Positions 19,124-29,804 are shown, numbered from the stretch's first letter. The stretch: 64,000 nt of DNA from Breoghania sp. (GCF_030066895.1 NZ_JASJAV010000029.1:1-64000); one strand, 5' to 3'. Notes: generated by a model from the sequence alone, not told the origin. Numbers and translations: made by a program.

Positions 19124-19147
19124 AATTATATTAACCATAATATAATT
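19124..19147. promoter_or_regulatory. Perfect AT-only palindrome before the response regulator
   Basis: AATTATATTA, loop ACCA, TAATATAATT: ten-base perfect arms, about 75 bases before the response-regulator start at 19222. It contains an exact TATAAT (19141-19146), so it may combine a -10 element with an operator. It may also be a site for an AT-preferring DNA-binding protein. Confidence 0.5.
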
Positions 19148-19221
19148 AAAAAGAAAATTATTTTCCAGTTTTTACTTCATAAAAATCGACGGTTAAGCCG
19201 AAAAGTGCAGGAATAAAGGGA

Positions 19222-19687
19222 ATGACGCGCGTTCTCGTGATCGATGACGATAAGCTTATTCGAAATGCGCTGCAGGCTGCATTGAAACGACGCAGGTTCA
19301 CCGTGCGCTTGGCGCAGGATGGCGTGGAGGGCTTGAGGGAAATCGCTTGGCGGCCGGTCGATTCCGTTTTCGTCGATATCTTCATGCCGGGCATGGACGG
19401 ATTCGAGTTCATGCGTGCCCTGCGCAAGGCGGATCATCAGACCCCGGTCATCGTCATGTCGGGCGTGCGGATCTGTCCGCCCCATCTTTTCGGCGGGTCG
19501 GAGGGCGCCGGATTATCTGCGCATGGCCCGCGCACTCGGCGCGGTGCAGGCGCTGCAGAAGCCGTTTTCGCCGGAGGAATTGTCGGAAGCGCTGGAAGCA
19601 AGCCTCGGCGCGCCGCGCGATGCCGCAATCGCGACAAGCGGTCCGGGCGGTCGGGGATTTGACGCCGATTTGTGCGTGAGGCGTTAG
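19222..19687 (+). pseudogene. Response regulator receiver protein (frameshift)
   Basis: Single-domain receiver of a two-component system. AAGGGA precedes ATG 19222. Seen motifs: VLVIDDD (acidic pocket), DIFMPGMDGFEF (phosphoacceptor Asp at about residue 53) and VIVMSG (conserved Ser). The frame then shifts between about 19466 and 19500 and continues as APDYLRMARALGA and LQKPFSPEEL, which supplies the conserved Lys. It ends with TAG at 19685. Repaired length is about 150 residues with no output domain. The following kinase gene starts nine bases later, so they are probably partners. Confidence 0.8.
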
Positions 19688-19695
19688 GACCAGGC

Positions 19696-20427
19696 ATGGA
19701 TGATCTTGCGGAGCAGGCAGATGCACGGGCCTTGCCAAATGCGCAAACCTTGCTGGCGTGCGGTGTGGCACATGACTTCAACAATCTGCTACTGGTGATG
19801 ATGTTCTATGCCGACACGCTCGAGCGGCACGGGGAGCTTGCGGCCATGCGGGACGAGATCGCGGGAATCCGACATGCGGTGGAACGCGGGCGCAGGCTCA
19901 CGCGGCAGCTGCAGACGATTGCGGGGCACGATCCGGTTCCGGTGGAAACGACCGATCCGGACGAGGTGCTGACGTCGATCCAGCCGAGACTGCGGCAAGC
20001 CCTGGGCACGCGGGGCTGCCTTGAGGTGCGGATGTCGACGCCCCTCCCGCCGGTGAGCGGGGATCGGAAGCGTCTTGAGGGAATTCTCGTTCTTCTGGCA
20101 GAAGAGGCACGTGCGCGCATCGGCACAGGCGGTGCTTTCTCGGTCACGGCGGAAAATGCGGTGAGTTGGAATGGCGGACCTGCATCGTCTCGTGACCATG
20201 TGCGCATTCGCCTGGAGGATGACGGCCCGGCGCCCTCTCCCTGAACATATGGCGCGGTTCTTCGAGCCCTATTATGCCGCCAAGCAGTTTAGCGTGGGCT
20301 CGGGCTTGCCGTCTCGCAGGCTCTGGCGCGCCACGCGGGCTGGGATCTGAGCGCGGAACGGCGGTCATCGGGCGGCTTGCGGTTCACCCTGCTGCTGCCG
20401 TGCGCACTCTGCGAAGAGATACCCTAG
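19696..20427 (+). pseudogene. Sensor histidine kinase without sensor domain (frameshifts)
   Basis: Probable cytoplasmic histidine kinase paired with the preceding receiver. The H-box is VAHDFNNLL, with phosphoacceptor His at about residue 27. The catalytic domain is recognisable in VRIRLEDDGP and, after a shift near 20240, EHMARFFEPYYA. A further shift near 20302 damages the G-box (expected GSGLGLA). The end reads ARHAGWDLSAERRSSGG and stops with TAG at 20425. It has no membrane or PAS region, and is only about 245 residues when repaired. It meets the opposite-strand DUF2478 gene tail to tail within one CTAG. Confidence 0.75.
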
Positions 20428-20949
20428 GCGGCCGCGTGGGCCTTTGCCCAAGCGATGACGGCCTCGCCTTCGCGCGGCAGGGTGCGGCCGAGACCGTCGT
20501 GGAATTCGGCCCAGGCGGCCATGTAGTCGGAGCGCACCGCAGTCGGCACGGGGACGCCGTTGATGACCGCACGCTCAAACACGCGGCGCAGGCCGTAGCT
20601 TTCGGATTCGGAGCGGCCGAATCGGTTGACGATCAGCATGTCCGCTCCGTCGGCAAGTTCCCGTTCCAGTCGGGCGACGACCTCGGTGATCGCATGCGGG
20701 CTCAACCGGCAGCCGCGCGCCTGCTCGCCGCGCTCTTCCAGAATGCGGATTCCCCAGCCGTCCCGCACGCTCTTCAACGCCATGGTCTTTACGTCGCAGC
20801 CTTCGTTCTTACCGCCGATCTGCACCACGCTGGCCATGCGGAAGCCGGACAGGGCGGCCGCGACGTCGCTGAGCAGCGTGTCGACATCCTGGCGCGGTTC
20901 GAAGGCGATGGCGGCGAGAAAGCAGGGGGTGATCGTTATCGGTGGTCAT
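20424..20949 (-). pseudogene. DUF2478 protein (frameshift near start)
   Basis: Member of the DUF2478 family, found next to molybdenum uptake and formate dehydrogenase genes and thought to be a nucleoside-triphosphate-binding protein. From about 20921 downward the sequence reads FLAAIAFEP and SVVQIGG, then DMLIVNRFGRSE and FHDGLGRTL. ATG 20949 is joined to this only if one base of a five-C run (20925-20929 on the + strand) is removed, giving MTTDNDHPCFLAAIAFEP. Repaired length is about 174 residues. It follows fdhD by 95 bases on the same strand, consistent with a role in molybdoenzyme maturation. Confidence 0.72.
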
Positions 20950-21044
20950 GAGGCGGGCCGTTCAATCGTTGCCGGTCGGAAGGTCGAGCAGGCTTTGGGT
21001 TGCTCGTGACGGTGCACGCCTTTGGCGCGCACGGCAAGGACGTG

Positions 21045-21888
21045 TCATTTCATAACGATGCGTTCGGGGTGGGTATAGACGTCGAAGGCGTCGTTGAGGG
21101 CGGTGGCGGCAAGCGTGATGCCGGCCGTATCCGCCATGCGCACCGCAAGGGCGGTCGGGGCGGAAACGGCGACGATGACGGGGGCGCCGAGAACCGCCGC
21201 CTTCTGCACCATCTCCACGGAAATCCGGCTCGTCAGCAACAGAAGGCCCGGTTCCTTGAGCCTGCCGCTACGCGCAAGCGCACCGGTCAGCTTGTCGAGG
21301 GCGTTGCGGCGTCCGACATCCTCGCGCACGGCGACGAGCCCGTCCCTGATCGTCCACCAGGCAGCCGCGTGAACGGCACCGGTGATCGCGTGCAGCGTCT
21401 GGGCGGCGAACATTTCCGCCTGCGCCTTCAAGACGGTATCGGCGGAAAAGCGGGTCGCATCATCCACGGTGCGCGGGGCGGGCACGGCCTCCATCAGGCT
21501 TTCGATGCCGCACAGGTCGCAGCCCGTCGGCCCGACGATGCGCCGCCGTCGATCTCGAAAATTGTTGGCCATCTGCGTATCGAGCCAGATGGCGCAGGTC
21601 GATGCCTTCCGCAAACACGGCAACATCGACGGAGCGGACTTGATCTGCGAGTTCGATCTGGCCCTCCGTCAGGCTGAAGCCGACGGCATAGTCTTCCAGA
21701 TCAGTGGGTGTGGCCATCATTACCGTATGCGTCGTGCCGTTATAGGTGATCGCGATGGCGGTCTCTTCGGGAACGGCGCGAAGGCCCGATGGCGGCAGCG
21801 GCCGGTTCCAACTTATGGCGGGGAATTCGCTGGCAGGTGTGAGAAGCAGCTCCTGCGTCAGCTTACAACCTGTTTCTGCATCGCTCAT
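21045..21888 (-). pseudogene. fdhD: Formate dehydrogenase accessory sulfurtransferase FdhD (frameshift)
   Basis: FdhD passes sulfur from a cysteine desulfurase to the molybdenum cofactor of formate dehydrogenases. The N-terminal piece from ATG 21888 includes VPEETAIAITYNG and DLEDYAVGFSLTEGQI. After an extra base at about 21591 the frame changes and continues with GPTGCDLCGIESL, which holds the two functional Cys, and REDVGRRNALDKL, both highly conserved. Removing one base gives DLRIWLD and a protein of about 280 residues, normal for FdhD. No formate dehydrogenase gene is in the window. The gene is divergent from the DUF3175 gene. Confidence 0.87.
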
Positions 21889-22082
21889 GGCTTGCCGCTA
21901 TAGCGTCATGCGGCCTTTCGCTTCGATTAAAAATTTAAGCCGTGCCGGAGGGGCCTTGCTGCCGGCAGGGCGCGAAACCCGGACGGACCTTCGCTTGCCG
22001 CCGCAGGGAAAGATATGATCTCGTCCGGTACGAACAAGGCCAGAGGCAAGGGCGGTTCACCTCGAAAAGGCGAGGCGGGGTG

Positions 22083-22364
22083 ATGGACGATAGCCACAAG
22101 TGGTCCGGCGAGGCGACGCGCAAGGGCGATGCGCTGGATCTGGAAGAGGGCGTTTTCGAGAAGGACGATCCCAAGGAGATCGCCGCCTCCCTGAAGGCCT
22201 CGGCGGAGGCGAGCGACCGGCGCAAGTCGGCGCCCTATCGCTCGGCCATGTCCATGCTGACCTTCTACATCAACCGGGCTGGTCGCAATCTCTCCGAAGA
22301 GCGAAAGACGGTGCTGGAAAAGGCCAAGGCCGAATTGCGCAAGGCCTTCGGTCACGTGCCCTGA
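22083..22364 (+). CDS. DUF3175 protein
   Basis: Small soluble protein of 93 residues, intact. It matches the DUF3175 pattern: KWSGEATRKGDALDLEEGVF, then DDPKEIAASLKASAE and SAMSMLTFYINRAG. The function is unknown; the family is common in alphaproteobacteria as a short, charged, helical protein. The start at 22083 is chosen because family members begin just before the KWS motif; an upstream extension is low-complexity. It is divergent from fdhD across 194 bases that show no other gene. Confidence 0.8.
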   Translation: MDDSHKWSGEATRKGDALDLEEGVFEKDDPKEIAASLKASAEASDRRKSAPYRSAMSMLTFYINRAGRNLSEERKTVLEKAKAELRKAFGHVP

Positions 22365-22373
22365 TACCTCCTT

Positions 22374-22407
22374 ATTGTCGCAGTTTCATCATTGTCGCAG
22401 TTTCATC
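22374..22407. repeat. 17-base tandem duplication
   Basis: ATTGTCGCAGTTTCATC occurs twice head to tail, followed by a TTTTT stretch. It lies 10 bases after the DUF3175 stop. It may be a slippage product or a collapsed longer array. No function is evident. Confidence 0.7.
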
Positions 22408-22523
22408 TTTTTCGCTTTTTGCCTCGAACCAAAACCCCGGTCGTCGGTTTCACAATTGTACGAAAGCGCCGGAAGGAGACGGCGCAGGATTTTCAAAATG
22501 CTCCGGGAGGCCGGACGCGGAAT

Positions 22524-23698
22524 ATGAACGACTGTCGGTACGGTCCTGAACAACATGATGTGGTGATAGTCGGCAGCGGGCCCGTGGGGCTGACGCTGGC
22601 GCTGTCGCTTGCCCGCTCCGGGCTCGATGTGCTCGTCGTGGAGAGAGCGGCGAACGTGGGAAATTCCGCGTGCGTATCGCTCATCTGGTCGGGCACCCAG
22701 GACGTATTGGTGGAACTGGGGGTCGTCGAGAGGTTGATGGAGGAGGGGCTTTGTCTCTCTGCCCGCGCATGCGGGACGCCGATTACGGCGGCACGCTGGT
22801 GTCGTTGCCGCTCAGCGATCTGGAGCGGGACAGGTCGTGCCGACCGCTCGTCATTCTGCCCCAGGCCAAGACGGAAGCGCTCTTGTGCGAGGAAATTCGC
22901 AACACGGTCGGCGTGGAGATCCGCTTTTCCTGTGAGATGACCGGGTTCGTGCAGGATTCCTACGGTGTCGATGTCGTTTGCCGCCGGTTGGGGCACGAAG
23001 AACGCGTTCGCGCGAAATACGTGGTCGGATGCGATGGCGAGCGCAGCATCGTGCGCACGCATATCCACGGCAGCTTGAGGGGCGGGGATACGAGGCGAGC
23101 GTCGCCCTGGCCGATGTCCGTATGCCCGGCAGTGAAAGCCTCGATTTTCCCAGGCTGACCACCTCGCCGCGACTGGCGATCGACTTGCCGGTCAAGGACG
23201 ACCTGTGGCGCATCATGCTTCCCCATTGCGACCGGAGCGAACCGGATCCGGAGAAATGAATCGCGGAGGCCTGCAGGGGGGCTGTTTGACGCCCCGCCGC
23301 AGGAGATCGTGCGCTATGAGGACATGCTGCTGGACCGGCGCATTTCGAGCCAATGAGTCAAGGGTCGGATCGTGCTGGCGGGCGATGCCGCGCACATGAA
23401 CAAGACGCTGGACGGAGCGGGCCTGAACGAGGGCATTCAGGACGCGTATGCACTTTGCAAGGCGTTGGTGGAGGCGGTCGCGGTCGATCATCCCCAGCCG
23501 CTTGTCGACTACGTTGCGGCCCGGCGCCGTACGGTGGAACGTCGCCTGCGTCCGCTCACCGATATGGTGATGCGCGCGCTGCTATATGGTGGCGGCAGGA
23601 TGATCCATCCCGTCTTTGCGAGCGTGCGCATGATCCTGGCCGTTCCCGGCTGGCGACGTCGCATCTTGCGCCGCCTGGTGCTGGTCGATCCTGCGTAA
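22524..23698 (+). pseudogene. FAD-dependent monooxygenase, PHBH/UbiH type (heavily frameshifted)
   Basis: Aromatic hydroxylase-like flavoprotein in at least four pieces. The FAD GxGxxG motif is GSGPVGLTLALSLARSG, with the ribose-binding Glu in VVER. The second piece, after a break near 22765, includes ILPQAKTEALL and the DG motif YVVGCDGERSIVR. The third piece, from about 23085, covers VALADVRMPGSESLDF. The fourth, from about 23355, has the GD motif IVLAGDAAHMNKTLDGAG, where family members usually have PP-GGQG. It ends with TAA at 23696. Repaired length is about 390 residues. The substrate is unknown. Confidence 0.75.
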
Positions 23699-23758
23699 GC
23701 AACCGGGATCGACTGCGCGGGCTGCGATGCACTTTCGATAATTCTCGAACAATTTGGC

Positions 23759-23772
23759 TTGACCGAAGTCAC
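23759..23772. promoter_or_regulatory. FNR/FixK-type half-symmetric box
   Basis: TTGACCGAAGTCAC matches TTGAY-N4-RTCAA at all but the last position. It lies 74 bases before the P-type ATPase ATG, a normal distance for activation by FNR, Anr or FixK. The site is the only such match noticed in the intergenic sequence examined. It suggests low-oxygen induction of the ATPase-MetK genes, by family knowledge. Confidence 0.55.
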
Positions 23773-23846
23773 ATTCTTGCAGTGCGATATGACTATCGTC
23801 ACTTCTTGGCACGTTCCCGTACGAGACTGTGAGTTCGAGACCTTTC

Positions 23847-26795
23847 ATGTCCGCGTTCCGCCTTACCGTTCGCCATGATGCCGTGCCCGGCCGGTTGCGG
23901 GCGGAAGTGGCGGGTTTGTGCGGAAACAAGGCGATGGCCGAGACGCTGGAGCGTCGGCTTGCCGCATTCGATGAAATCGGACGGGCCCGCATTCGCTTGC
24001 AGACCGGGTCCGTCATCCTCGACTTCGATCGCCGCCTCTCCCATGCCCAGATCCTGATCCGTCTGGAAGAGGCGCTCGATGCGCTCCGAGATGCGCCGGG
24101 AGCGGACGCTGTACCGACGAGACAGGCAGTCGCCCGAGGGGGCGGCGAGCGTCCGCGGGCGACGCCTCATTTCGGGGCGCTGAGCGAGATCGTGCGCGGA
24201 CAAGGGGTGGATCCGGAGCGCGGGCTCGATGAGAGCGAGGCGCGGGACCGGCTCGCGCGATTCGGACCGAATGCCTTGCCGGAGGCGCAGGAGCGCTCGC
24301 CGGTCGTGATCTTTCTGAAGCAGTTCGACAGTCTGCCGATTCTGTTGCTGGCAGGCTCGATTGCCGTGTCGCTGGCCTCGGGCGGGGTGGCGGATGCGGC
24401 GGCGGCGATGGCGGTCGTGGCGATCAACGGGGTGCTCGGCTATGTCACCGAGGTGCAGGCGGAGCCCACGATCCGGCGGCTGGTTGATTCCTCGCAGCAG
24501 GAATGTCTGGTGCTGCGCTCGGGCGCGGAACGGATTTCCGCCGTTCGCGCCATCGTGCCCGACGACATCCTGCTGTTGCGCCCGGGGCAGTATGTGGCCG
24601 CCGATGCGCGGTTGACGGCGGCCGACGGTCTGATGATCGACGAGTCTGCGCTGACAGGCGAAAGCGTCGCCGTGATCAAGGCGCCCGACGATGGGCTCCA
24701 TGCGGAGACTGCATTGTCGGAGCGGCGCAATATCGCCTTTGCGGGCACGTTGATCGTGGCGGGTTCGGGCCGCGCCGTGGTGGTCGTGACGGGGGCGGGC
24801 ACGGAAATCGCCGCCATTCAGCAACTGGCCGATAAGGCAGAGCGACCAAGAGCGCCGATCGAGCGCGATCTCGACCGGATTAGTGCGCGGCTTGTCGGCG
24901 CCAGTCTCGCCGCCTGCGAGGTGTTTTTCGGGCTCGGCTGGATGCGGGGCTATTCGCTCTCGGTGATGTTGCGCGATGCGCTGGCGTTGGCGGTCGCGGT
25001 GCCGGAGGGCCTGCCCACGGTGGCGACGACGATGCTTGCGCGCGGTATCCGCCAGATGGAGAAATCCGGCATCCTGATCGGTCGTCTCGACGTGGTGGAA
25101 AGCCTCGGCGCGCTTCAAACCCTGTGCTTCGACAAGACCGGCACGCTGACGGTCAACTCCATGGTCGCGCGGGTGGGGGAAGCCGGCGGTGTGCGGTTCG
25201 AGGCGAATGGTGCCGGACTGGTGCCTGCCGGGCCTGACGGAGATCGGGTCGCTCTCGATGCTCTTCTCGACGTGATCGTGCTCAACAGCGAGGCGGAGGT
25301 CACAGTTGCAGGGGCGATAGACGAAGCAGTCTCCTCGGCGACAGAACGGGCCTTGTTTCAGCTTGCGATCGATGCGGGCTGCGGGATCCGGGATCGGCGA
25401 GCAACCTTGCCGCGCCTGCGTTATCTCGACCGGGAAAACGGGCGTCGTTTTACTGCCTCCGTGCATGAGAGAGACGGCGACCGGCTGGTGACGGTGAAGG
25501 GCAGCCCGGCCGACGTTCTGTCCATGCGCGCGCGGCACTCTGTGGATGGGGCTGCGTCGCGCTTGATGACGTTGCCCGCGGGCGATTTCTGGCGCGCAAC
25601 GATGCGCTGGCGGCTCTTCCGGCGCGCGTGCTCGCCTTTGCAAGCGGTTCCGCGCAGGCGGGCGTGGGTGATCTGGAGGCGGATTTCATCTTTCTGGGTT
25701 TTGTGGCGATGGTCGATCCGGTGCGACCCGGAGCGAAGGATTTCGTCGCCGCGCTCCACCGGGCGGGTATCGCCACCAAGATGATCACCGGCGATCAGGC
25801 CGCCACTGCGCAGGCGCTTGCCGAGCAATTCGATCTGGGGGCGGGCGCACCGATCCGGGTGGTCGATGCGGGCGATCTTGCCTCCATCGATCCGGCGGTT
25901 CTCGCAGGGCTCGCCCGGCAAGCGCACGCCTTTGCTCGCGTCAGCCCGCAACAGAAGCTCATCCTCGTGCAGGCCTTGCAGGCGGACGGCTCGATCGTCG
26001 GCATGACGGGGGACGGCATCAACGACGGTCCGGCGCTGAAGGCGGCGGATGTGGGCATCGCCATGGGCCGGTCCGGCACGACGCTGGCGCGCGATGTCGC
26101 CAACGTGGTGATTGCCGGCGACGAATTGCCGACGCTTATCTCTGCCATCGGGCAAGGGCGGGCGGTCTATCGCAATATCCGCCAGTCGCTGGAATATCTG
26201 GTGACGACGAACCTGTCGGAAATCATCGTGGAGATGGTGGAAGCGATCCACGGCCCGGGCGAACTGGAAACGCCGATGGAGCTTTTGTGGATCAATCTCG
26301 TCACCGACATCTTTCCCGGTCTCGGGCTCGCCATGGCGCGACTGGACGAGGACATCATGCGGGTGCCGCCGCGTGCCGGCGGGGAGCAAATCATTCTCGG
26401 CGAGGATGCCAAGCGCATGGGCGCGGACGGGGCGCTGATCGCGGCAAGCGCGATCGTGGTGCATCTGCGCGGGCTAACCTTCAACACACTGGTGATGGGC
26501 CAGCTTTCTCTATACGCTGGGCGCGCAACGGTTCGAACGCGGCGGCGTGCGGCTCGACAGGATTTTCGCCAACAGGACGCTGGATGCCGCGCTTGTGGGC
26601 TCCATCGCGTTGCAGGCGTTGCCCTTCATAGTGCCTTCGCTCGGGCTGCTTCTCGGCATTGCGCCGCTGCGCAAAAGCGATGTCACCTTCTCCATGGGAA
26701 CGGCGGTGATCCCCGTCGGCGTGACGCTGGCGCGTCAGGCCCTGTCGCGGGGGCGCGGGACACGGAAAGGGTGCGGGAAAGGGAAAGGACGGGCG
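23847..26795 (+). pseudogene. Cation-transporting P-type ATPase (two frameshifts)
   Basis: Membrane ion pump of about 980 residues when repaired. The N-terminal 100 residues resemble a degenerate metal-binding fold (VRHDAVPGRLRAEV). Core motifs: the TGES actuator loop in DESALTGESVAV, the intramembrane VPEGLP (as in Ca2+/Mn2+/monovalent pumps, not the CPC of heavy-metal pumps), the phosphorylated D429 in DKTGTLT, KGSPADVL, and the hinge TGDGINDGPALKAADVG. One frameshift lies near 25595, just after the nucleotide-binding domain, and another near 26512 in the last membrane region. The 3' piece runs without a stop into metK in the same frame. GTG 23829 is an alternative start. Confidence 0.85.
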
Positions 26796-28036
26796 ATGCG
26801 TAACTTCGTGCATACCTCTGAATCGGTCACCGTCGGGCATCCGGACAAGCTGTGCGACCTGATTTCCGACAGCATGGTCGATGCGTTTCTGACGCAGGAT
26901 CCGCCGCGTTCCGTCAACGCGGAATGCGCGCTGGCCTCCGGCATCGTGTCCTGGCGGTGCGCAGTCGCGGCGAAATGCAGACCGATCTTGCGGGCGTCGT
27001 CCGCCGGGCGATCGGGGCGGCGGGCTATACGGGCGAAGGCTTCAACGCTCAAAACTGCACGGTGATGACCAACTCGCGCAGGATGCACAAGGCGGCGTTG
27101 ATCCGCTGGACGACATGCATGTGGAGCATTCCGCGACGCAGATCGGCTATGCCTGCCGCCATACGCCTGAACTGATGCCCTTGCCGATCGTTGCCGCCCA
27201 CCGGCTGAGCCGGAGGCTGGAGGTCGCTCTCAAGGACGGCGCCGCTCAGTTCCTCTCACCCGACGGGCAGGTGCAGGTGGCCGTGGAATTTCGCGAACGC
27301 AGCCCCGTCCGCATTCACAATATCGGCCTCACCGCTGCCTTGAGTGAGGGCGTGGGTGTCGACGAGATCCGGATGGTCGAGGAACTGCTGCGGAACGAGA
27401 CGATCCCTGCGGCCTTCGAGGGATTGTCGGTGGCACCGGACCACGAAACCCGCATTCTGGTGCGCACGGTTCCCGCTGCTGGTGAAGGAATGGGACGCCA
27501 TTCCGGCCTGACCGGGCGCAAGACGGCCGATGACGGCTATGGTGGTTTCTGTCGTCAGGCGACGGGGAGCCTGAGCGGCAAGGATCCGCGCCGGATCGAC
27601 CGCACCGCCGCCTATGCGGCCCGCCACATCGGCAAATGCGTGGCGGCGGCGGATCTGGCGGGTGAATGCGAGGTTCAGCTTTCCTATTGCGCGGGGCAGG
27701 ATGAAGCGGTGAGCCTTGCAGTCGATACCTTCGCAAGCGGCCGGATTGCCGATGACGAGATCTTTCGGCGGGTGATGCGTCGGTTCGATCTCACCCCGGC
27801 CGCGATCGCCGAGCGCTATCGGCTGTGGCAGCTGCCTGCGGACAATGGCGGGCACTTTTACGCGCGGTTGGCCGCCTACGGCCATAATGGGCCGGGAGGA
27901 TCTCGGTGCGCCGTGGGAGGATGTCTCGGCTGCTGTTGATCTGGCGGGGTCGCTGGGCTTGGTGTGTGTTGCCCATCCTTCGAGATGCAGCCTGCGGCTG
28001 CTCCTCAGGATGACGTTATCGTGTTGTAATGACTGA
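26796..28036 (+). pseudogene. Divergent S-adenosylmethionine synthetase (frameshifts)
   Basis: Methionine adenosyltransferase-like protein making SAM from methionine and ATP. The start [18 protein letters not shown] is clearly MetK, and a strong AAAGGA precedes ATG 26796. The frame breaks near 26950, near 27080, and at 27883 (CATAATGGG for CATATGGGC). The piece TPELMPLPIVAAHRLSRRL and the end AYGHMGREDLGAPWEDV are typical MetK regions. The usual GDQG before GYA is not seen (SATQIGYA), so this may be a specialised paralog or damaged there. The final frame reads into a palindromic repeat and ends at 28036, about 25 codons later than expected. Confidence 0.78.
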
Positions 28037-28103
28037 ATAAGTCCTCAACACATTCAACGTCATCCTGAGGAGCCGTCGCCAGACGGCGTCTCGAAGGATG
28101 GGC
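27971..28103. repeat. Large intergenic palindrome, CATCCTTCGAG / CCTCAGGATGA type
   Basis: Left arm begins GCCCATCCTTCGAGATGC and includes CTCCTCAGGATGACGTT. The right arm mirrors it as AACGTCATCCTGAGGAG and CTCGAAGGATGGGC. This type is widespread in Rhizobiales genomes. It overlaps the apparent 3' end of metK and lies between the convergent metK and DUF3775 genes, so it may act as a bidirectional transcript end. Confidence 0.85.
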
Positions 28104-28164
28104 ATTCACATGAACGGGGCTACACCGCGGCCCCGCCTCGAACCTCACGAACTCTGAATGCGCC

Positions 28165-28606
28165 TTACAGGTGCTGTTCCTCGTACTCCGCGCAGGAGTA
28201 GCCCAGCATCGACAGTCCCTCGTGGAGATAGTCGGCCAGAAGCGGCGTGCCGCACAGGTATTCGGCGATGTGCTTGTTGTGGGCCTCGGTGGTGTCCTCC
28301 ACCAGGCTCTCCCAGTCATCCGTGGTGTAGTCCGCCGCGGCCCAGCCACATCAGCGCGACGAGATCGATCTGGGCGTCGACCGTCAGGTTTTCGATCAGC
28401 GAGGTCAGTTCCTCCAAGGTCGGATCCTCGCCGCCCTCGTCGATTACGTCCATCGCGTTGTCGTTGTCGGGACCGGAGCCGTTTTCGCTGCTGCCGTCGT
28501 CCTTGTCGTCAAGCTCGCGGGCCTTGAAGGCGATGTAGCAGGCGGTTTCCAGCGGGATCGACAGGTCCGGCCGGTCGTTGTCTGTCTGAGGGGAACGCTT
28601 CGTCAT
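28165..28606 (-). pseudogene. DUF3775 protein (frameshift)
   Basis: Small acidic protein of unknown function. From ATG 28606, preceded by GGAGG, it reads LSIPLETACYIAFKARELDD, then an Asp-rich linker and LTVDAQIDLVALMWLGRG. One extra base at about 28332 shifts the frame. The other frame continues with DYTTDDWESLVEDT and ends SMLGYSCAEYEEQHL at TAA 28165. Repaired length is about 146 residues. DUF3775 genes accompany stress clusters in alphaproteobacteria; here it stands between metK and an exporter operon. Confidence 0.78.
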
Positions 28607-28686
28607 TGTGGATTGCCTCCGTGACTGAGGGATCTCGTATTCCTGTCAACAGAACCGGGCTCATTCCCTGAGGGACCCTACAATTC

Positions 28687-29801
28687 TTATTTCAGAAACG
28701 CTCGGAAGCGGTTCAAGGCGATGGAGAAGAATATCCCGCCAATAAGGATGAGCGCCATTAGTTGCGGCCAGACAACGGAGAGCTCCGCGCCGCAGAACAG
28801 GACCGATTGGGCCAGAATGACGAAATGGGTGTTGGGCGCGGCCAGCATGATCCACTGGATGATTTCCGGCATGCGCGCGCGGGGTCATGCCGCCGGACAG
28901 GATCTGCAGTGGCAGCAGCACCAGTACCAGAAGCATGACGAATTGCGGCATGGACCCGGCGACGGTGGCCAGAAAGATGCCGAGCGCGGTGGTGGCGAAG
29001 ACCTCCAGCGCGGTTCCGGCGAGAAACAGCGACATCGACCCCTGAATGGGGACGTCGAGCAGTCCCTTGACCACGATGAGCAAGCAGCGACACGGCGGAG
29101 GCGACGAGCACCACGACGCCCATCGACCAAACCTTGGAGAGCATGATCTCGAACGGCGTTACCGGCATGACGAGTAGATGCTCGACCGTGCCGTGTTCGC
29201 GCTCGCGGATGAGGGCTGCCCCGGTCAGGATGATGGCGAGCATGGTGACGTTGTCGATCATCGACATGATCGCGCCGAACCAGCTCGGATTGAGTTCGGG
29301 ATTGAAGCGGGAGCGCAGCGCAAGCGTCACCGGAAGGTCATCGCCGCTGCAATGGCGGTCCGGGAATTCACTCACCTCGCTGGACACGATGCTCTGGATG
29401 TGGCCCGCCCCCGTGAAGGCCTGCGACATGCGGGTGGCATCCATGTTGAGCTGGAGCGCGGGCTGCTTTCCCGCCAGCAGATCGCGCTGGAAGTTGGGCG
29501 AAATGTCGAGCGCGAACGTGTCGAGCCCGGCATCCATGCGGGCGTCCATCTGGTCGGTGGTGATGCGCTCGGGCTTCAGGAAGTAGGGCGGGTAGAAGGC
29601 CGACGTGAGGCGTGCGGAAAGCGGCGAGCGGTCCTTGTCAACGATGGCGATCGCGGCCTTGGAGAGCGATTCCGGTACGGCTTTGGAGTACGTGTAGATC
29701 ACCACCGAGAAGGCGAAGATGATCAGGTCGAGCAGGGCGGGATCGCGAACCAGGCCCCGCAATTCCTTCACGCCGAGGTTCCAGATATTCGCGATGCGCA
29801 T
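28687..29801 (-). pseudogene. ABC-2 type permease, YhhJ/YbhR-like (frameshifts)
   Basis: Membrane subunit of an ABC-2 exporter, about 372 residues when repaired. It starts MRIANIWNLGVKELRGLVRD, a typical YhhJ N-terminus with one membrane segment near residue 30, then a large periplasmic region, then the signature MLAIILTGAALIREREHGT. Frameshifts lie near 29080 and near 28880; the pieces between encode FATTALGIFLATVAG and SVLFCGAELSVVWPQLMALI. Start and RbbA stop are separated by three bases (TAG-ATC-ATG). The set yhiI-rbbA-yhhJ matches the E. coli gene order. Confidence 0.82.
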
Positions 29802-29804
29802 GAT

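Noticed and set aside
23799-25643. Open frame of 614 codons antisense to the P-type ATPase
   Set aside because: Arg- and His-rich composition and no recognisable domain; the + strand carries all P-type ATPase motifs.
26796-28036. Housekeeping methionine adenosyltransferase
   Set aside because: The sequence is too divergent, lacks the usual GDQG and sits in an accessory cluster, so it is described as a divergent paralog instead.
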